64,000 bases of DNA, taken from Desulfoferrobacter suflitae (GTDB taxonomy: Bacteria > Desulfobacterota > Syntrophobacteria > Syntrophobacterales > Syntrophobacteraceae). The DNA lies in the NCBI RefSeq assembly GCF_022603395.1, contig NZ_JAIBKA010000006.1:62001-126000 (forward strand). The letters run 5' to 3'. How positions within the stretch are numbered: the first letter of the stretch is position 1; every line of letters begins with the position of its first letter. The position numbers were made by a program, and so were the translations under genes. Under the pieces are notes generated by a model. The model ran no database searches and was not told the origin of the DNA. It saw only the letters and a list, made by a program, of their open reading frames with translations. Below, piece after piece: positions 43,994-52,233 of the stretch.

Positions 43994-45205
43994 TCACGAG
44001 ATATGCTGCAGGAAGAAGCTCTTGGCGTTGCGCAATCGTTGAATGACTTTGGGAGGATAGGCAGGACTGCCATTGTAGGTGGTGAGTGCTTTTTGATAGT
44101 TCTTGGGATGGGCGGAACAGAAAAATCTCAGGAAATGGGCCGCCATATATGCCTGGTCGCGCGGAAATTTCTTGAGATCCTGGCCCGGCCTCCAGCTGAC
44201 CAAATGGGCCACGCCGCGCTCTTTCATATCGTTGTACACTTCAACCTGCGTGGTCTTGAGCATTTGAAATATACCCTCCGAGTGGTTCCGCACGCCGTTG
44301 GTGAAATGATTCCAATCCCCGTTCACATTCATGAAGTTGGTTTCGTGATTCGGAATGGCGATCATCAGGAACGGATCCAACTGGTAAAGCGTTGCAGCAT
44401 CATAGATCCAGGCTGCGTAGTAAGCCGCACCTTTTCGATTGAGCGCGGGCAGATCGCTGCCGTAAGAACCCCGCTTGTATTCACGCCGGATGTACTCACT
44501 CATGACTGCGATGAAGGTGGCCCGATTGAACTTTTTTTCATTGCCGGCAAGCAGCTCGGTCAGGTCTTCGGTGCCGGCGGGAGCGGGCACCCCGCGATGT
44601 GGCCGGGGTTCCTGCCCAACAGAGGGAGCGTCGCGGGACCGTCGACTGAGCTCCCGTGCCGAGAGCCGGCCGGGGTGCGGCGGCAGTGCGGCCAGTTCGT
44701 TTGCGGACAGGCTGTTCGGATCGGAGGGCAGAGCGGCAAGGTCTCGAACCGTCCTCCTCGAGACCGACGTATCTCGCTCTTTTTTGAATGTTTTGTCCCT
44801 CGCCGAGCGATCATCCTTGGGACTGTACACGTACAACTGGCCGGGGGGATAGATGCCGGCGCGCACCACCGCCCCGTTCCGGGCGACATCCAGTCTGCTC
44901 TCAACCGGAGTTCCCTTGCCTTCACCCAAATAACGCTCCACAAAGACTTCTGCACCATGGCGCGAGGTATTTGTATCGGCAACGAGCCGCACATTCCCGC
45001 CTTCAGGGACTGAATATACGGGTACGCCCGCCTTTTTGAACTTCTTGATGATGGCAAGAGGCACCTGGTAGGACCTCACCGATCCTATCTCGACGTCATA
45101 GGCAGTCAGGGGCGATTGCCCGGCATTCCCGGCCAGAGCAAACGCAGGCAGGCACAACAGCACCATAAAGAAACAAGACGCTAAGGATTTTTTGCCATCA
45201 TTCAC
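43994..45205 (-). CDS. Secreted transglycosylase-like (SLT-fold) protein with Pro-rich repeats
   Basis: 403 residues. An N-terminal signal peptide (KKSLASCFFMVLLCLPAFALA-G) directs it to the periplasm. The middle has two 16-residue repeats of the form LAALPxxPxxLSAxEL (about 155-190). The C-terminal 170 residues resemble a lysozyme-like SLT domain: MIAIPNHETNFMNVNGDWNHFTNG, SEGIFQMLKTTQ, ALTTYNGSPAYPPKVIQRL. The probable catalytic Glu is in NHETNF. GTG 45205 is preferred because AGGGAAG lies 5 nt upstream and the signal peptide starts there. A sigma-28 promoter at 45349 also rules out the longest frame. Confidence 0.75.
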   Translation of the reverse strand: MNDGKKSLASCFFMVLLCLPAFALAGNAGQSPLTAYDVEIGSVRSYQVPLAIIKKFKKAGVPVYSVPEGGNVRLVADTNTSRHGAEVFVERYLGEGKGTPVESRLDVARNGAVVRAGIYPPGQLYVYSPKDDRSARDKTFKKERDTSVSRRTVRDLAALPSDPNSLSANELAALPPHPGRLSARELSRRSRDAPSVGQEPRPHRGVPAPAGTEDLTELLAGNEKKFNRATFIAVMSEYIRREYKRGSYGSDLPALNRKGAAYYAAWIYDAATLYQLDPFLMIAIPNHETNFMNVNGDWNHFTNGVRNHSEGIFQMLKTTQVEVYNDMKERGVAHLVSWRPGQDLKKFPRDQAYMAAHFLRFFCSAHPKNYQKALTTYNGSPAYPPKVIQRLRNAKSFFLQHIS

Positions 45206-45348
45206 GGGCACTTCCCTCTCGCAACGATGGTCACCATCATGGTACCCGAGCATCTTCGGCCGCATTTGGCCTAGAGGGCGGCCACAGGCGATCGGTTCAA
45301 CGCGCGGCCTTGATCCCGGCAACCACGAACGGACTCGGCATCTCCTTT

Positions 45349-45376
45349 CTATCGGCAAATAAGACCATGATCTTTA
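45349..45376 (-). promoter_or_regulatory. Sigma-28 (FliA) type promoter for the secreted transglycosylase-like gene
   Basis: Minus strand TAAAGATC (-35), 12-nt spacer, GCCGATAG (-10). The spacer is one longer than the 11 of the fliC promoter. Predicted start near 45341, leader about 135 nt. Confidence 0.5.
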
Positions 45377-45457
45377 GCAAAACCGTACCGCTTCAGCGGA
45401 CGATCGCTGCAGGGCAACTTGCGGCCCTTGAGGGATAGGGGGGTCTCGGGCATTCTC

Positions 45458-46114
45458 CTAGACTTTGAAATGCTCGGTGACGCACTCCACATAACTGTCA
45501 ATTTTTCTTTGCAGCTCATCATCTACCGCGTCAAAGCGCACACCAATGCTGGCGGTTCGATCGTCCAGGTTGAGATTCATTATTTCTGCAGTGAGCGTCC
45601 TTTTACCCTCGACGCCAAACACTTCGAATGTCAATTCGACTGTGCCCCCCAGCTGAAGCAAATTGGCTTTTTGCCTGGGAATGACAAGAGAAGTAAAGTT
45701 ACACCCCAGCCGGCTGATATCCAGGATGACGCCGTCATAGGCGGCGTCATCTCCGGCAAGGTTCATGGTCGCCGGCAAATAGCAACTTATTCTCTGGGAC
45801 TGTCTGAGCTCATGGGTTTCAACTTTCTCGGGAAAAGTAATAAACATCACCTTTGCCGGTTTTTCTATGGTGCCGATAATGGACGATTTAAAGCCATGCA
45901 CGGTACCCGCCCAGATAAAAATGACCGTCACGCGGTTGCCGATGCCAAGTCGCGCCTCGATACCCTTGGTTCTGGGGGTCTCTATGATCAGGTACTCATC
46001 CGGCTTCACACCGACGAGGACGCTCCTCAACCGGGCTTCGATCCCTTGGATGCGCACCAGCAAATCCGCTCCCAGCCCCAGCAGTAGATTCTTAGCTTTG
46101 CCGTTTTCTCCCAT
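45458..46114 (-). CDS. PilZ domain c-di-GMP-binding protein with YcgR-like N-terminal domain
   Basis: 218 residues. An N-terminal YcgR-N/PilZN-like barrel (about 10-100) precedes a C-terminal PilZ domain (about 105-210). The c-di-GMP motif RxxxR is ELRQSQRISCYLP, and D/NxSxxG is VILDISRLGC. YcgR-type proteins act as flagellar brakes by binding stator or rotor proteins. The start ATG has AAAGGGGGA directly upstream. Same strand as the DnaJ-like gene (32 nt downstream of it). Confidence 0.9.
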   Translation of the reverse strand: MGENGKAKNLLLGLGADLLVRIQGIEARLRSVLVGVKPDEYLIIETPRTKGIEARLGIGNRVTVIFIWAGTVHGFKSSIIGTIEKPAKVMFITFPEKVETHELRQSQRISCYLPATMNLAGDDAAYDGVILDISRLGCNFTSLVIPRQKANLLQLGGTVELTFEVFGVEGKRTLTAEIMNLNLDDRTASIGVRFDAVDDELQRKIDSYVECVTEHFKV

Positions 46115-46146
46115 GTTTTCCCCCTTTCGCACCGGCATACAGAACT

Positions 46147-47367
46147 TCAATAAGAATCGGGCTCCCGAAAACGCAAATGTCCGCTGGTATCGAACACGTA
46201 CTCTACTCTTCCGTCTCGGAATAGAATGTTCGAGAAACCGTAAAACCACATGTTGCCTTGAATACTCGTGGGCGTGCCCTGTACCGCCAGGACTTCATCG
46301 GCATCGGAACCCACGGTAAAGAACGATACCGGCGCACCGGCCTCAGGCTGCCTGGAAGGCGGCATACGCACTTTCAGGTTGCCGAAGAAGTTGTCATAGG
46401 CCACCACCACCCGGTTCCGGAAGCGGATCTGACTGAAGCCATAGTACCACGTGTCGTGTGAAATTCGTGTGGGCGTCCCCTGGGCCACGAGCACCTCATC
46501 TTGCGTGGAGCCGAGGGTGAAGTACGCGGCGCCGGCCGTCGAGGGCTGAGAGGGCAACAGGCGCACCTTGAGGGAACCGTCGAAATTGTTGTAGCGGTCT
46601 ACCCGGCCGTCTTTGAACTTCACTTCGGACAAGTTATAGACCCACGTTTGCCCGTGGATCTTCTGAGGCGGTCCTTGAATCTGCAGCACCTCCGCCTGGC
46701 TGGAGCCCACGCTGAAATAGCCGATTGGGGCAACGTGTTGCGCTGCCGGCGGGGCACTCTCCTGTCTCCGGCCGGCAGTCCCGGACGACTGCCGGGAGGG
46801 CGCACCGGCAGGTGTCGGTGCCCCTGCCTGCTGTTGGGGACGGACCTTTCGCGGATCGGTCTGCAGGATTTTTCCCTGCGGATTGGGATGCACCGGGTGC
46901 GGCTTCCTGTGAGGTAAGAAGTTAGTGACCAGCACTGTCAAAAGAAGTACCAGTAACAGCACAGCATAACCGATGAAGTGCTCCTTGGATGGCACCAAAA
47001 CCCTGCTTTTGGCCTTTTCCTGCCCACCTTGTCGAGAAGCTTGCGCCCCGGCGGAAGCGGATTTAGCCGCCGCCGGCTTTGCGGAAAAAGGGGCCTCCCG
47101 GGAGCATGGTTCGGATTGCCGCGGCTTCTCCGCCCTTGTTCCTTGCGCAATCCAACTGCGTGAAACACGCCGGTACGCCGCCGTGAGCTCTTTCAATCTC
47201 TCCTCGGCCATTTGCCGATCCTGCGGCGAGCGCTGTTGGAAGTGGTCCGGATGCCATTTTTTGACCAGCTCGCGGTAACATTTTCTGATCTGCTCTGGAG
47301 AAGCTTTGGAGCTCACTCCCAGTATCGCAAAATCGTGCTGTGATGCTTTCTCGTGACTAGTCGGCAT
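46147..47367 (-). CDS. Membrane-anchored DnaJ-domain protein with three tandem BamE-like repeats
   Basis: 406 residues. A J domain (about 10-72) with HPD at 39-41 (KKWHPDHF) is followed by a Ser/Ala-rich link and one membrane span at about 131-151 (FIGYAVLLLVLLLTVLVTNFL). A Pro/Gln-rich stretch leads to three repeats of about 65 residues (starting near 216, 280 and 345). Each has the pattern FxxGSxxxEVLxxQGxPxxIxxxxWxYxxSxxxFxxGxVxxYxN. This layout puts the J domain in the cytosol and the repeats outside. The G-x-x-x-x-EV..G.P core recalls SmpA/BamE. No function is known to me. Confidence 0.82.
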   Translation of the reverse strand: MPTSHEKASQHDFAILGVSSKASPEQIRKCYRELVKKWHPDHFQQRSPQDRQMAEERLKELTAAYRRVSRSWIAQGTRAEKPRQSEPCSREAPFSAKPAAAKSASAGAQASRQGGQEKAKSRVLVPSKEHFIGYAVLLLVLLLTVLVTNFLPHRKPHPVHPNPQGKILQTDPRKVRPQQQAGAPTPAGAPSRQSSGTAGRRQESAPPAAQHVAPIGYFSVGSSQAEVLQIQGPPQKIHGQTWVYNLSEVKFKDGRVDRYNNFDGSLKVRLLPSQPSTAGAAYFTLGSTQDEVLVAQGTPTRISHDTWYYGFSQIRFRNRVVVAYDNFFGNLKVRMPPSRQPEAGAPVSFFTVGSDADEVLAVQGTPTSIQGNMWFYGFSNILFRDGRVEYVFDTSGHLRFREPDSY

Positions 47368-47457
47368 ATTCGTTCAAAGCCGAAGGAACCAGCTCAAAGT
47401 CTGTTTTACTGCCATCCCAAGGGGGTGAAGTCGCAAGCACTGACTCCCTGACCCCGG

Positions 47458-47479
47458 CCCTCTTCCGCACAGGAGAGGG
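47458..47479 (-). repeat. CCCTGACCCCGGCCCTC-type hairpin
   Basis: CCCTCTTCC (47458-47466) pairs with GGAGAGGG (47472-47479) with one bulge, preceded by CCCTGACCCCGG. This resembles the widespread proteobacterial intergenic palindrome of that consensus. A more degenerate copy may lie at about 36770-36830. It stands between the transglycosylase and DnaJ-like genes and could also act as a terminator or mRNA stabiliser. Confidence 0.35.
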
Positions 47480-47496
47480 AATCCACGGACAGCCTC

Positions 47497-48756
47497 CTAG
47501 AGGTTGGCCATAACCTTGCGCACAAAATGCCTGGTTTCGCGGTATGGGGGTATCCCTCCATACCTTTTCACCGCACCGGGCCCGGCATTATACGCTGCCA
47601 AAGCCAGGTGCACTCTGCCACCGAACTCATCCAGCAAGCTCTTGAGGTAGCGGGAGCCCCCGTCAATGTTTTGCTCGATGTCGAAGCTGTTCCGCACACG
47701 CAGCTCCGCGGCGGTCGCCGGCATCAATTGCATCAGTCCGCGGGCGCCTCTGGAGGAAACGGCGCGCGGGTAAAAGTTGGATTCCACATTGATGACGGAG
47801 GCGATGAGATTGGGGTGCAGTTGATAGCGCACCGCCGAATCGATAATGGCTTTATGGATCTTGTCCGTCAAGCCCTGGTGTTCCACCAACCTGGAGCTGA
47901 TGCTGAGATTTCCTGCGCGGCTGCCGCCGCCGGCTGGTGGAAATCTTCGCAAACTGGCGCGGCTCGCGGGCAATCGGGCGATACGTCGAAATTGCTGCCG
48001 CATCTTTGCACGCTCCCGCTGGTCGGCGGTCTCCTGTCCATCAACAGCGCCGATGCCGGGCAAAATTTGCCCACCCTTTGCGGCAAAAACTGCCTGCTCA
48101 CTCTGCTGGGACCTGCCGATGCTGGCATCGACCTCTTCCTGCAGATGGTCCTCGGCCGCTCGGCCCCACTTGCCGGTGGTCAAATAATTGCCAAGGTTCT
48201 TGAAGAAAGAACCGATGGACGTCGCTTTAAATGAAGACTGCGACTGAGGTCCCGCGGCCGCTGGCAAACTGGGTGACACCTCGGAGGCGGAGGCGTGCGG
48301 GGTCAACAGCCTACCGAAAAAGTTTTTGATTTTGCTGATAAAATTGGAAAATGAGGGATTGCTTTGAGAGGATTTGGTGATCCGCCCTTTCGTCTTCCAG
48401 GAGTCCTCACCGCCCCGTGCCGTCAATCCTCTTAACTCGTTGGCCTGATTTTGCGCTCCGATCTTAGCCCCCGGCCGACCCGATTCCTGCCTGCCCCCGA
48501 GGGGATAGAAACGTTTGGAATCATAGGCGGCAATCACCTGATGTGAATTGATCGCAGCAGGATTCGCCCTCGGTTTCCATAACGGCAGGTTCGATGTTTC
48601 CCTGGAACCGATCAGGTCACTGACACTGCTCGATGTCGTCAGTTGCATCGGTTTCAGCATCGCCTCGAAACCGCCGCTCCCTGGAGCGACGGACCTGGCT
48701 CGTCCGGCAGAAACCTCATCTGGTGTATGGGGAGCAGGAATGTTGTGCGTTTTCAT
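47497..48756 (-). CDS. Lytic transglycosylase (SLT domain), motility-cluster type
   Basis: 419 residues without a signal peptide. The first 290 residues are low-complexity and polar. The C-terminal SLT domain (about 300-418) is complete: [33 protein letters not shown] with catalytic Glu near 323, [13 protein letters not shown] and [25 protein letters not shown]. Leaderless SLT proteins in flagellar clusters are usually exported by the flagellar apparatus and open the peptidoglycan for the rod (FlgJ-like task). Driven by the sigma-54 promoter at 48892. Confidence 0.88.
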   Translation of the reverse strand: MKTHNIPAPHTPDEVSAGRARSVAPGSGGFEAMLKPMQLTTSSSVSDLIGSRETSNLPLWKPRANPAAINSHQVIAAYDSKRFYPLGGRQESGRPGAKIGAQNQANELRGLTARGGEDSWKTKGRITKSSQSNPSFSNFISKIKNFFGRLLTPHASASEVSPSLPAAAGPQSQSSFKATSIGSFFKNLGNYLTTGKWGRAAEDHLQEEVDASIGRSQQSEQAVFAAKGGQILPGIGAVDGQETADQRERAKMRQQFRRIARLPASRASLRRFPPAGGGSRAGNLSISSRLVEHQGLTDKIHKAIIDSAVRYQLHPNLIASVINVESNFYPRAVSSRGARGLMQLMPATAAELRVRNSFDIEQNIDGGSRYLKSLLDEFGGRVHLALAAYNAGPGAVKRYGGIPPYRETRHFVRKVMANL

Positions 48757-49299
48757 CGATTCACCCGCTGACGTGCTGATGTAACCATTTCAACTCGGGT
48801 CCATGACAAATGCCTGTCTGCTTCAGCCAACTCCACACTTGTCGATCCAAACAGGTTGAGTGCGCTATCTTGACAAACATCGACAGTGTTAAGCAAATAC
48901 CTTGCCATTGGGATCTTTTTCGGCACCGGGTGCAGTGGCGCCCATGGCGGTTTTTTGTCATCGTCAGATGTTTGACGGTTCGGCATGACCAACGCCAACG
49001 CCTGTGCACGCATCCCTCATGTCCCGATCCATCTGCCCTCCGCAGCCGGTCGATTTTCTGCGCGGCCTTCCGGCAATTGCGAGCAGTACCGCCAAGGCGG
49101 CGGCAATCCCGTTGGGGCTCGCAAGGGTTCAGGATTGGATGCCCGCCAGCCCCGAGGCCATGATACAAGCGGACGGCGGGAGGCACCCATCGTCAAGTTC
49201 CGGCCGCGAAAAATATTCCCGCCTGCAGAAAGATTTCAAGTTTTGCACGAACCGGTTCGATAGGGTAGTAAGTTGAAGGTGTATGGCAGTGATCACAGG
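48757..49299. other. Intergenic region between divergent transglycosylase and HDOD/csrA/fliW genes
   Basis: About 540 nt. A strong minus-strand sigma-54 element is at 48892-48907. No other recognisable gene, RNA or repeat; short open frames lack homology and start sites. Confidence 0.6.
48892..48907 (-). promoter_or_regulatory. Sigma-54 promoter for the transglycosylase gene
   Basis: Minus strand TGGCAAGGTATTTGCT, only one base off the consensus TGGCACG-N4-TTGCT, with GG-N10-GC spacing. Expected start near 48881, leader about 125 nt. It may also serve the downstream DnaJ-like and PilZ genes. Confidence 0.75.
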
Positions 49300-50175
49300 A
49301 TGGAAAAGAATCTTATGGCCAAGCCCCCATCGCAGTCCGACGTCGAGCAGTTGATTCGAGCTTCGGAGTCCATTCCCCCTTTCCCGGACGTCATCTGGAA
49401 GGTGATTCCGCTGATCCGTCGTGCCGCCCCTGTCCACGAAATCGAAGCGGTTATCCAATACGATCAGGCCATCACTGCAAAGTTACTGGCGCTCAGTCAA
49501 TCGAGCTATTATGCCGGCCGATATTCCATCGGCACGGTCAAGGAGGCGGTGCTTCGACTGGGCGAGCAGCAACTGCTCAAGGTCATTCTGGCGGCCAGTT
49601 CCAGCCGCTATTTCAAAAGCGGGGCGGCAGGATACGACCTGATGGAAGGGGAGCTCTGGGAGCATGCCATCGCCACTGCGTTGATGACGGAGATCGTTGC
49701 TGCCGGGCTTGGCTGGAACAACTCTGTTGCCGCCTATACCGCCGGGCTTCTGCACGATGTCGGAAAAACCGTTTTGAACTACTATGTTGAAACGTATTTC
49801 GATTCCATTTTTCGTCTGGCCCGGGAGCAGAATGTGAGCTTTCTCGATGCCGAACGGCAGGTGCTCGGCCTGGACCATCAGCAACTGGGAATGCGCATCG
49901 CGCGTCGTTGGCGCTTCCCCGAAGAAGTGGTCATGGCGATCGGGCATCATCATCGTCCCACCCAGGCACCCAGGCACCGGCATTTGGTGCACCTCATCTA
50001 TGTTGCCAACCGAATGGTCTCCGCCCTGGGAGTGGGATGCGGAGTGGACGGCTTCATGCAGCCCAACCAGGATGAGGCTTTTGTCGAACTCGGCATCACT
50101 GCCTTGATGGCACAAAAATATTTGGCGGACCTGGCAGTAGCCCTGCGGGAAGTCAAACAGTTTCTGAGCAATTGA
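49300..50175 (+). CDS. HDOD domain signalling protein
   Basis: About 291 residues. HDOD marks: SIPPFPDVIWKVIPLIRR, IQYDQAITAKLLALSQSSYYAG, GLLHDVGKTVLNYY, and HHHRP near 225. It resembles the HDOD protein at 28911 in layout, so the two are likely paralogues. The start is uncertain: ATG 49300 is used, with TTG 49273 (AGGG 7 nt upstream) and ATG 49315 also possible. It precedes csrA and fliW on the same strand. Confidence 0.88.
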   Translation: MEKNLMAKPPSQSDVEQLIRASESIPPFPDVIWKVIPLIRRAAPVHEIEAVIQYDQAITAKLLALSQSSYYAGRYSIGTVKEAVLRLGEQQLLKVILAASSSRYFKSGAAGYDLMEGELWEHAIATALMTEIVAAGLGWNNSVAAYTAGLLHDVGKTVLNYYVETYFDSIFRLAREQNVSFLDAERQVLGLDHQQLGMRIARRWRFPEEVVMAIGHHHRPTQAPRHRHLVHLIYVANRMVSALGVGCGVDGFMQPNQDEAFVELGITALMAQKYLADLAVALREVKQFLSN

Positions 50176-50180
50176 TGGTT

Positions 50181-50210
50181 TTGCTCAGCCCTGATGGTTT
50201 CTGCTATGAT
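50181..50210 (+). promoter_or_regulatory. Possible sigma-70 promoter for csrA-fliW
   Basis: TTGCTC (50181-50186), 18-nt spacer, TATGAT (50205-50210). Start would be near 50217, 50 nt before csrA. Visual match only. Confidence 0.35.
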
Positions 50211-50269
50211 GATTCTCTCTGGAATGCCCATGAGCATCGAAAACCATAGACATCCATGGACGAGCAGCC

Positions 50270-50542
50270 ATGTTGGTACTCACAAGAAAAACGGGAGAAT
50301 CCATCCGCATCGGCGACGACATAGAAATTGTCATCACCGCCGTGGAACAGAACAAGGTGAGAGTAGGCATCCGCAGTCCGCGCCACATTCCGGTACATCG
50401 TGAAGAGTTGTACCGCAAGATGCGGCAGGAGAACCGCAAGGCCGTGTGCATGAGCGTGAGCGATATCGATCGCCTGAGTGATCTGCTGCAGCCGAAGAGC
50501 TCGGCGCGCGACGAAGTGGATGATGAAAAGCAGGGGTTATAA
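50270..50542 (+). CDS. csrA: Carbon storage regulator CsrA
   Basis: 90 residues. MLVLTRKTGESIRIGDDIEIVI at the start and VRVGIRSPRHIPVHREELY are the RNA-binding strands. A C-terminal extension of about 25 residues past the E. coli length is typical of FliW-containing lineages, where it makes the FliW contact. Post-transcriptional repressor that binds GGA in hairpin loops. The gene next to fliW and the candidate site in the fliC leader point to flagellin control. Confidence 0.96.
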   Translation: MLVLTRKTGESIRIGDDIEIVITAVEQNKVRVGIRSPRHIPVHREELYRKMRQENRKAVCMSVSDIDRLSDLLQPKSSARDEVDDEKQGL

Positions 50543-50641
50543 GAGAAACGGAGAGAACTTCGAGCATCAAATTCAGGATTCAGCAGAGGGTTACGGGCAA
50601 AATTGCCGAATCTACATTCTGCCAATGGTTGAAGAGTTATC

Positions 50642-51064
50642 ATGCGGATTGAAACAGCGCGATTTGGAATCCTGCAATTAAGCCGTGACGCAGTGATTCA
50701 TTTCCCCTGGGGGATACCCGGCTTTGAGAATCTCAAAAAATATGTCTTGCTGGATCACCGCGAAGGGCCATTCAAATGGCTGCAGTCCGTCGATGATCCA
50801 CAGGTGGCCTTTATCGTCTCTCCTCCCGAGGTGGTGGGGGTCACTTATCAGATACCGGAGAGCCAGCTGCGGCATCTGCAACTGGAGGATCGAGAGGACC
50901 TTGTGGTGCTCGTCATGATCTCCTTTGACCGCCGCAAGAACATCCCGCGGCCCCATTTTACCGGGCCGCTGCTGTTCAACGCCAAGAACCGCCAGGCCCT
51001 GCAGTGGTCCATCGATCCGCGTGAACTGCCAAAATATCAGCGGCTCTGCACCTCCAATGCGTGA
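50642..51064 (+). CDS. fliW: Flagellar assembly factor FliW
   Basis: 140 residues, single beta-barrel. Marks are IHFPWGIPGFENLKKYVLLDH, FKWLQSVDDPQVAFIV and ARPHFTGPLLFN-like RPHFTGPLLFNAKNRQALQ. FliW binds flagellin, and when flagellin is exported it is free to bind and inhibit CsrA. It lies 99 nt after csrA on the same strand. The order csrA-fliW is inverted relative to B. subtilis, where fliW comes first. Confidence 0.95.
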   Translation: MRIETARFGILQLSRDAVIHFPWGIPGFENLKKYVLLDHREGPFKWLQSVDDPQVAFIVSPPEVVGVTYQIPESQLRHLQLEDREDLVVLVMISFDRRKNIPRPHFTGPLLFNAKNRQALQWSIDPRELPKYQRLCTSNA

Positions 51065-51123
51065 CTCTGCCGCCTGCACAACTATCGCCGCCATGCGTCA
51101 ACCTGTCATATCAGGAGACCAAG

Positions 51124-52212
51124 ATGAAAATCGCTTCCTCCACACTCCGTTTGAGCTCCGCTCACACCCGGGTTACCAGGGAAGAGAGCCAGGAAAAGGT
51201 GCGGCTCTGGTCCAGGTCCGCATCCAGGACCGGCGCGGAAGAGCTGCCGGCCCGCTCCCCACAGGCGGGGCACGCTGCGACGGGCGATGATCGCGTTACT
51301 TTGTCGGGCAACCGCCCCAGGCGATTCTCTCCCGGCCGCCACGGCGCCAACCAGGCACATTCCTCCGAAGTGCGGAAATCATCCGAATGCTGCCATACCG
51401 ATCGCAGGTTGCTTTTGCTCAAGAGCATCGTTGAAGCCATAACCGGCAAAAAGATTCATCTGGCGGATGTGCGCGCCTGGCTGGACGGACCCGACGCCGC
51501 CCCCGTACAACCGCAGCAGGCTGGCAGCCGAAGCTCTCAGGTAGACTGGGGCGTCACCTACAGCCGGACAACGTCTCACTACGAATATGAGGAAGCTCTG
51601 TTCTCAGCCCGTGGATCCGTCCTGACCGCCGATGGCCAGGAAATCACTTTTTCCCTGAACCTGCAGATGAGCCGCGAATTTTATCACCGGGAAAGTTTCT
51701 CCTTCGCAGCGGGCGGCACGCCTGTGACCGATCCTCTGGTGCTCAATTTTGAGGGAACTGCGGCAGAGCTCTCAAACATGACCTTTGCTTTTGATCTGGA
51801 TGGGGACGGCCGCAAGGAACAAGTGCCTCTGCTGAGCTCCGGGAGCGGCTTGCTGGTGTTCGACCGCAACTGCGACGGCACGATCAACGATGGCGGCGAG
51901 CTGTTTGGTCCGAGTAGCGGAAATGGATTCAAGGAACTCGCCCAGTTTGACCGCGACGGCAATCTCTGGATCGATGAAAATGACCCCATTTTCCATCGAC
52001 TTGCCGTTTGGAGCCGGGACGAGGCAGGCAAAGATAAGCTGGAATCGCTTAAGGATAAAGGCGTTGGCGCCATATCTCTGGTGGCGGTCCACACCCCGTT
52101 CGACCTCAAGGACGCCGCCCATAACCTGCAGGGCCAAGTGAGGGCAAGCGGGATCTACCTGGAGGAAAGCGGCGCGGTCAAGAGCATCCAGCAAATCGAC
52201 CTGGTGGGTTGA
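51124..52212 (+). CDS. EF-hand-like calcium-binding protein in the flagellar cluster
   Basis: 362 residues, no signal peptide. The first 90 residues are basic and disordered-looking. The C-terminal half holds repeated DxDxDG loops: FDLDGDGRKEQVP, FDRNCDGTINDGGELFGP, FDRDGNLWIDENDPIF, a Ca2+-binding or VCBS-type pattern found near flagellar and surface proteins. ATG 51124 has AGGAGA 5 nt upstream. It lies between fliW and the convergent fliD. Export by the flagellar apparatus is possible but unproven. I do not recognise a named family. Confidence 0.7.
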   Translation: MKIASSTLRLSSAHTRVTREESQEKVRLWSRSASRTGAEELPARSPQAGHAATGDDRVTLSGNRPRRFSPGRHGANQAHSSEVRKSSECCHTDRRLLLLKSIVEAITGKKIHLADVRAWLDGPDAAPVQPQQAGSRSSQVDWGVTYSRTTSHYEYEEALFSARGSVLTADGQEITFSLNLQMSREFYHRESFSFAAGGTPVTDPLVLNFEGTAAELSNMTFAFDLDGDGRKEQVPLLSSGSGLLVFDRNCDGTINDGGELFGPSSGNGFKELAQFDRDGNLWIDENDPIFHRLAVWSRDEAGKDKLESLKDKGVGAISLVAVHTPFDLKDAAHNLQGQVRASGIYLEESGAVKSIQQIDLVG

Positions 52213-52233
52213 TGAGCGAGCTGCGGGGTGCTA

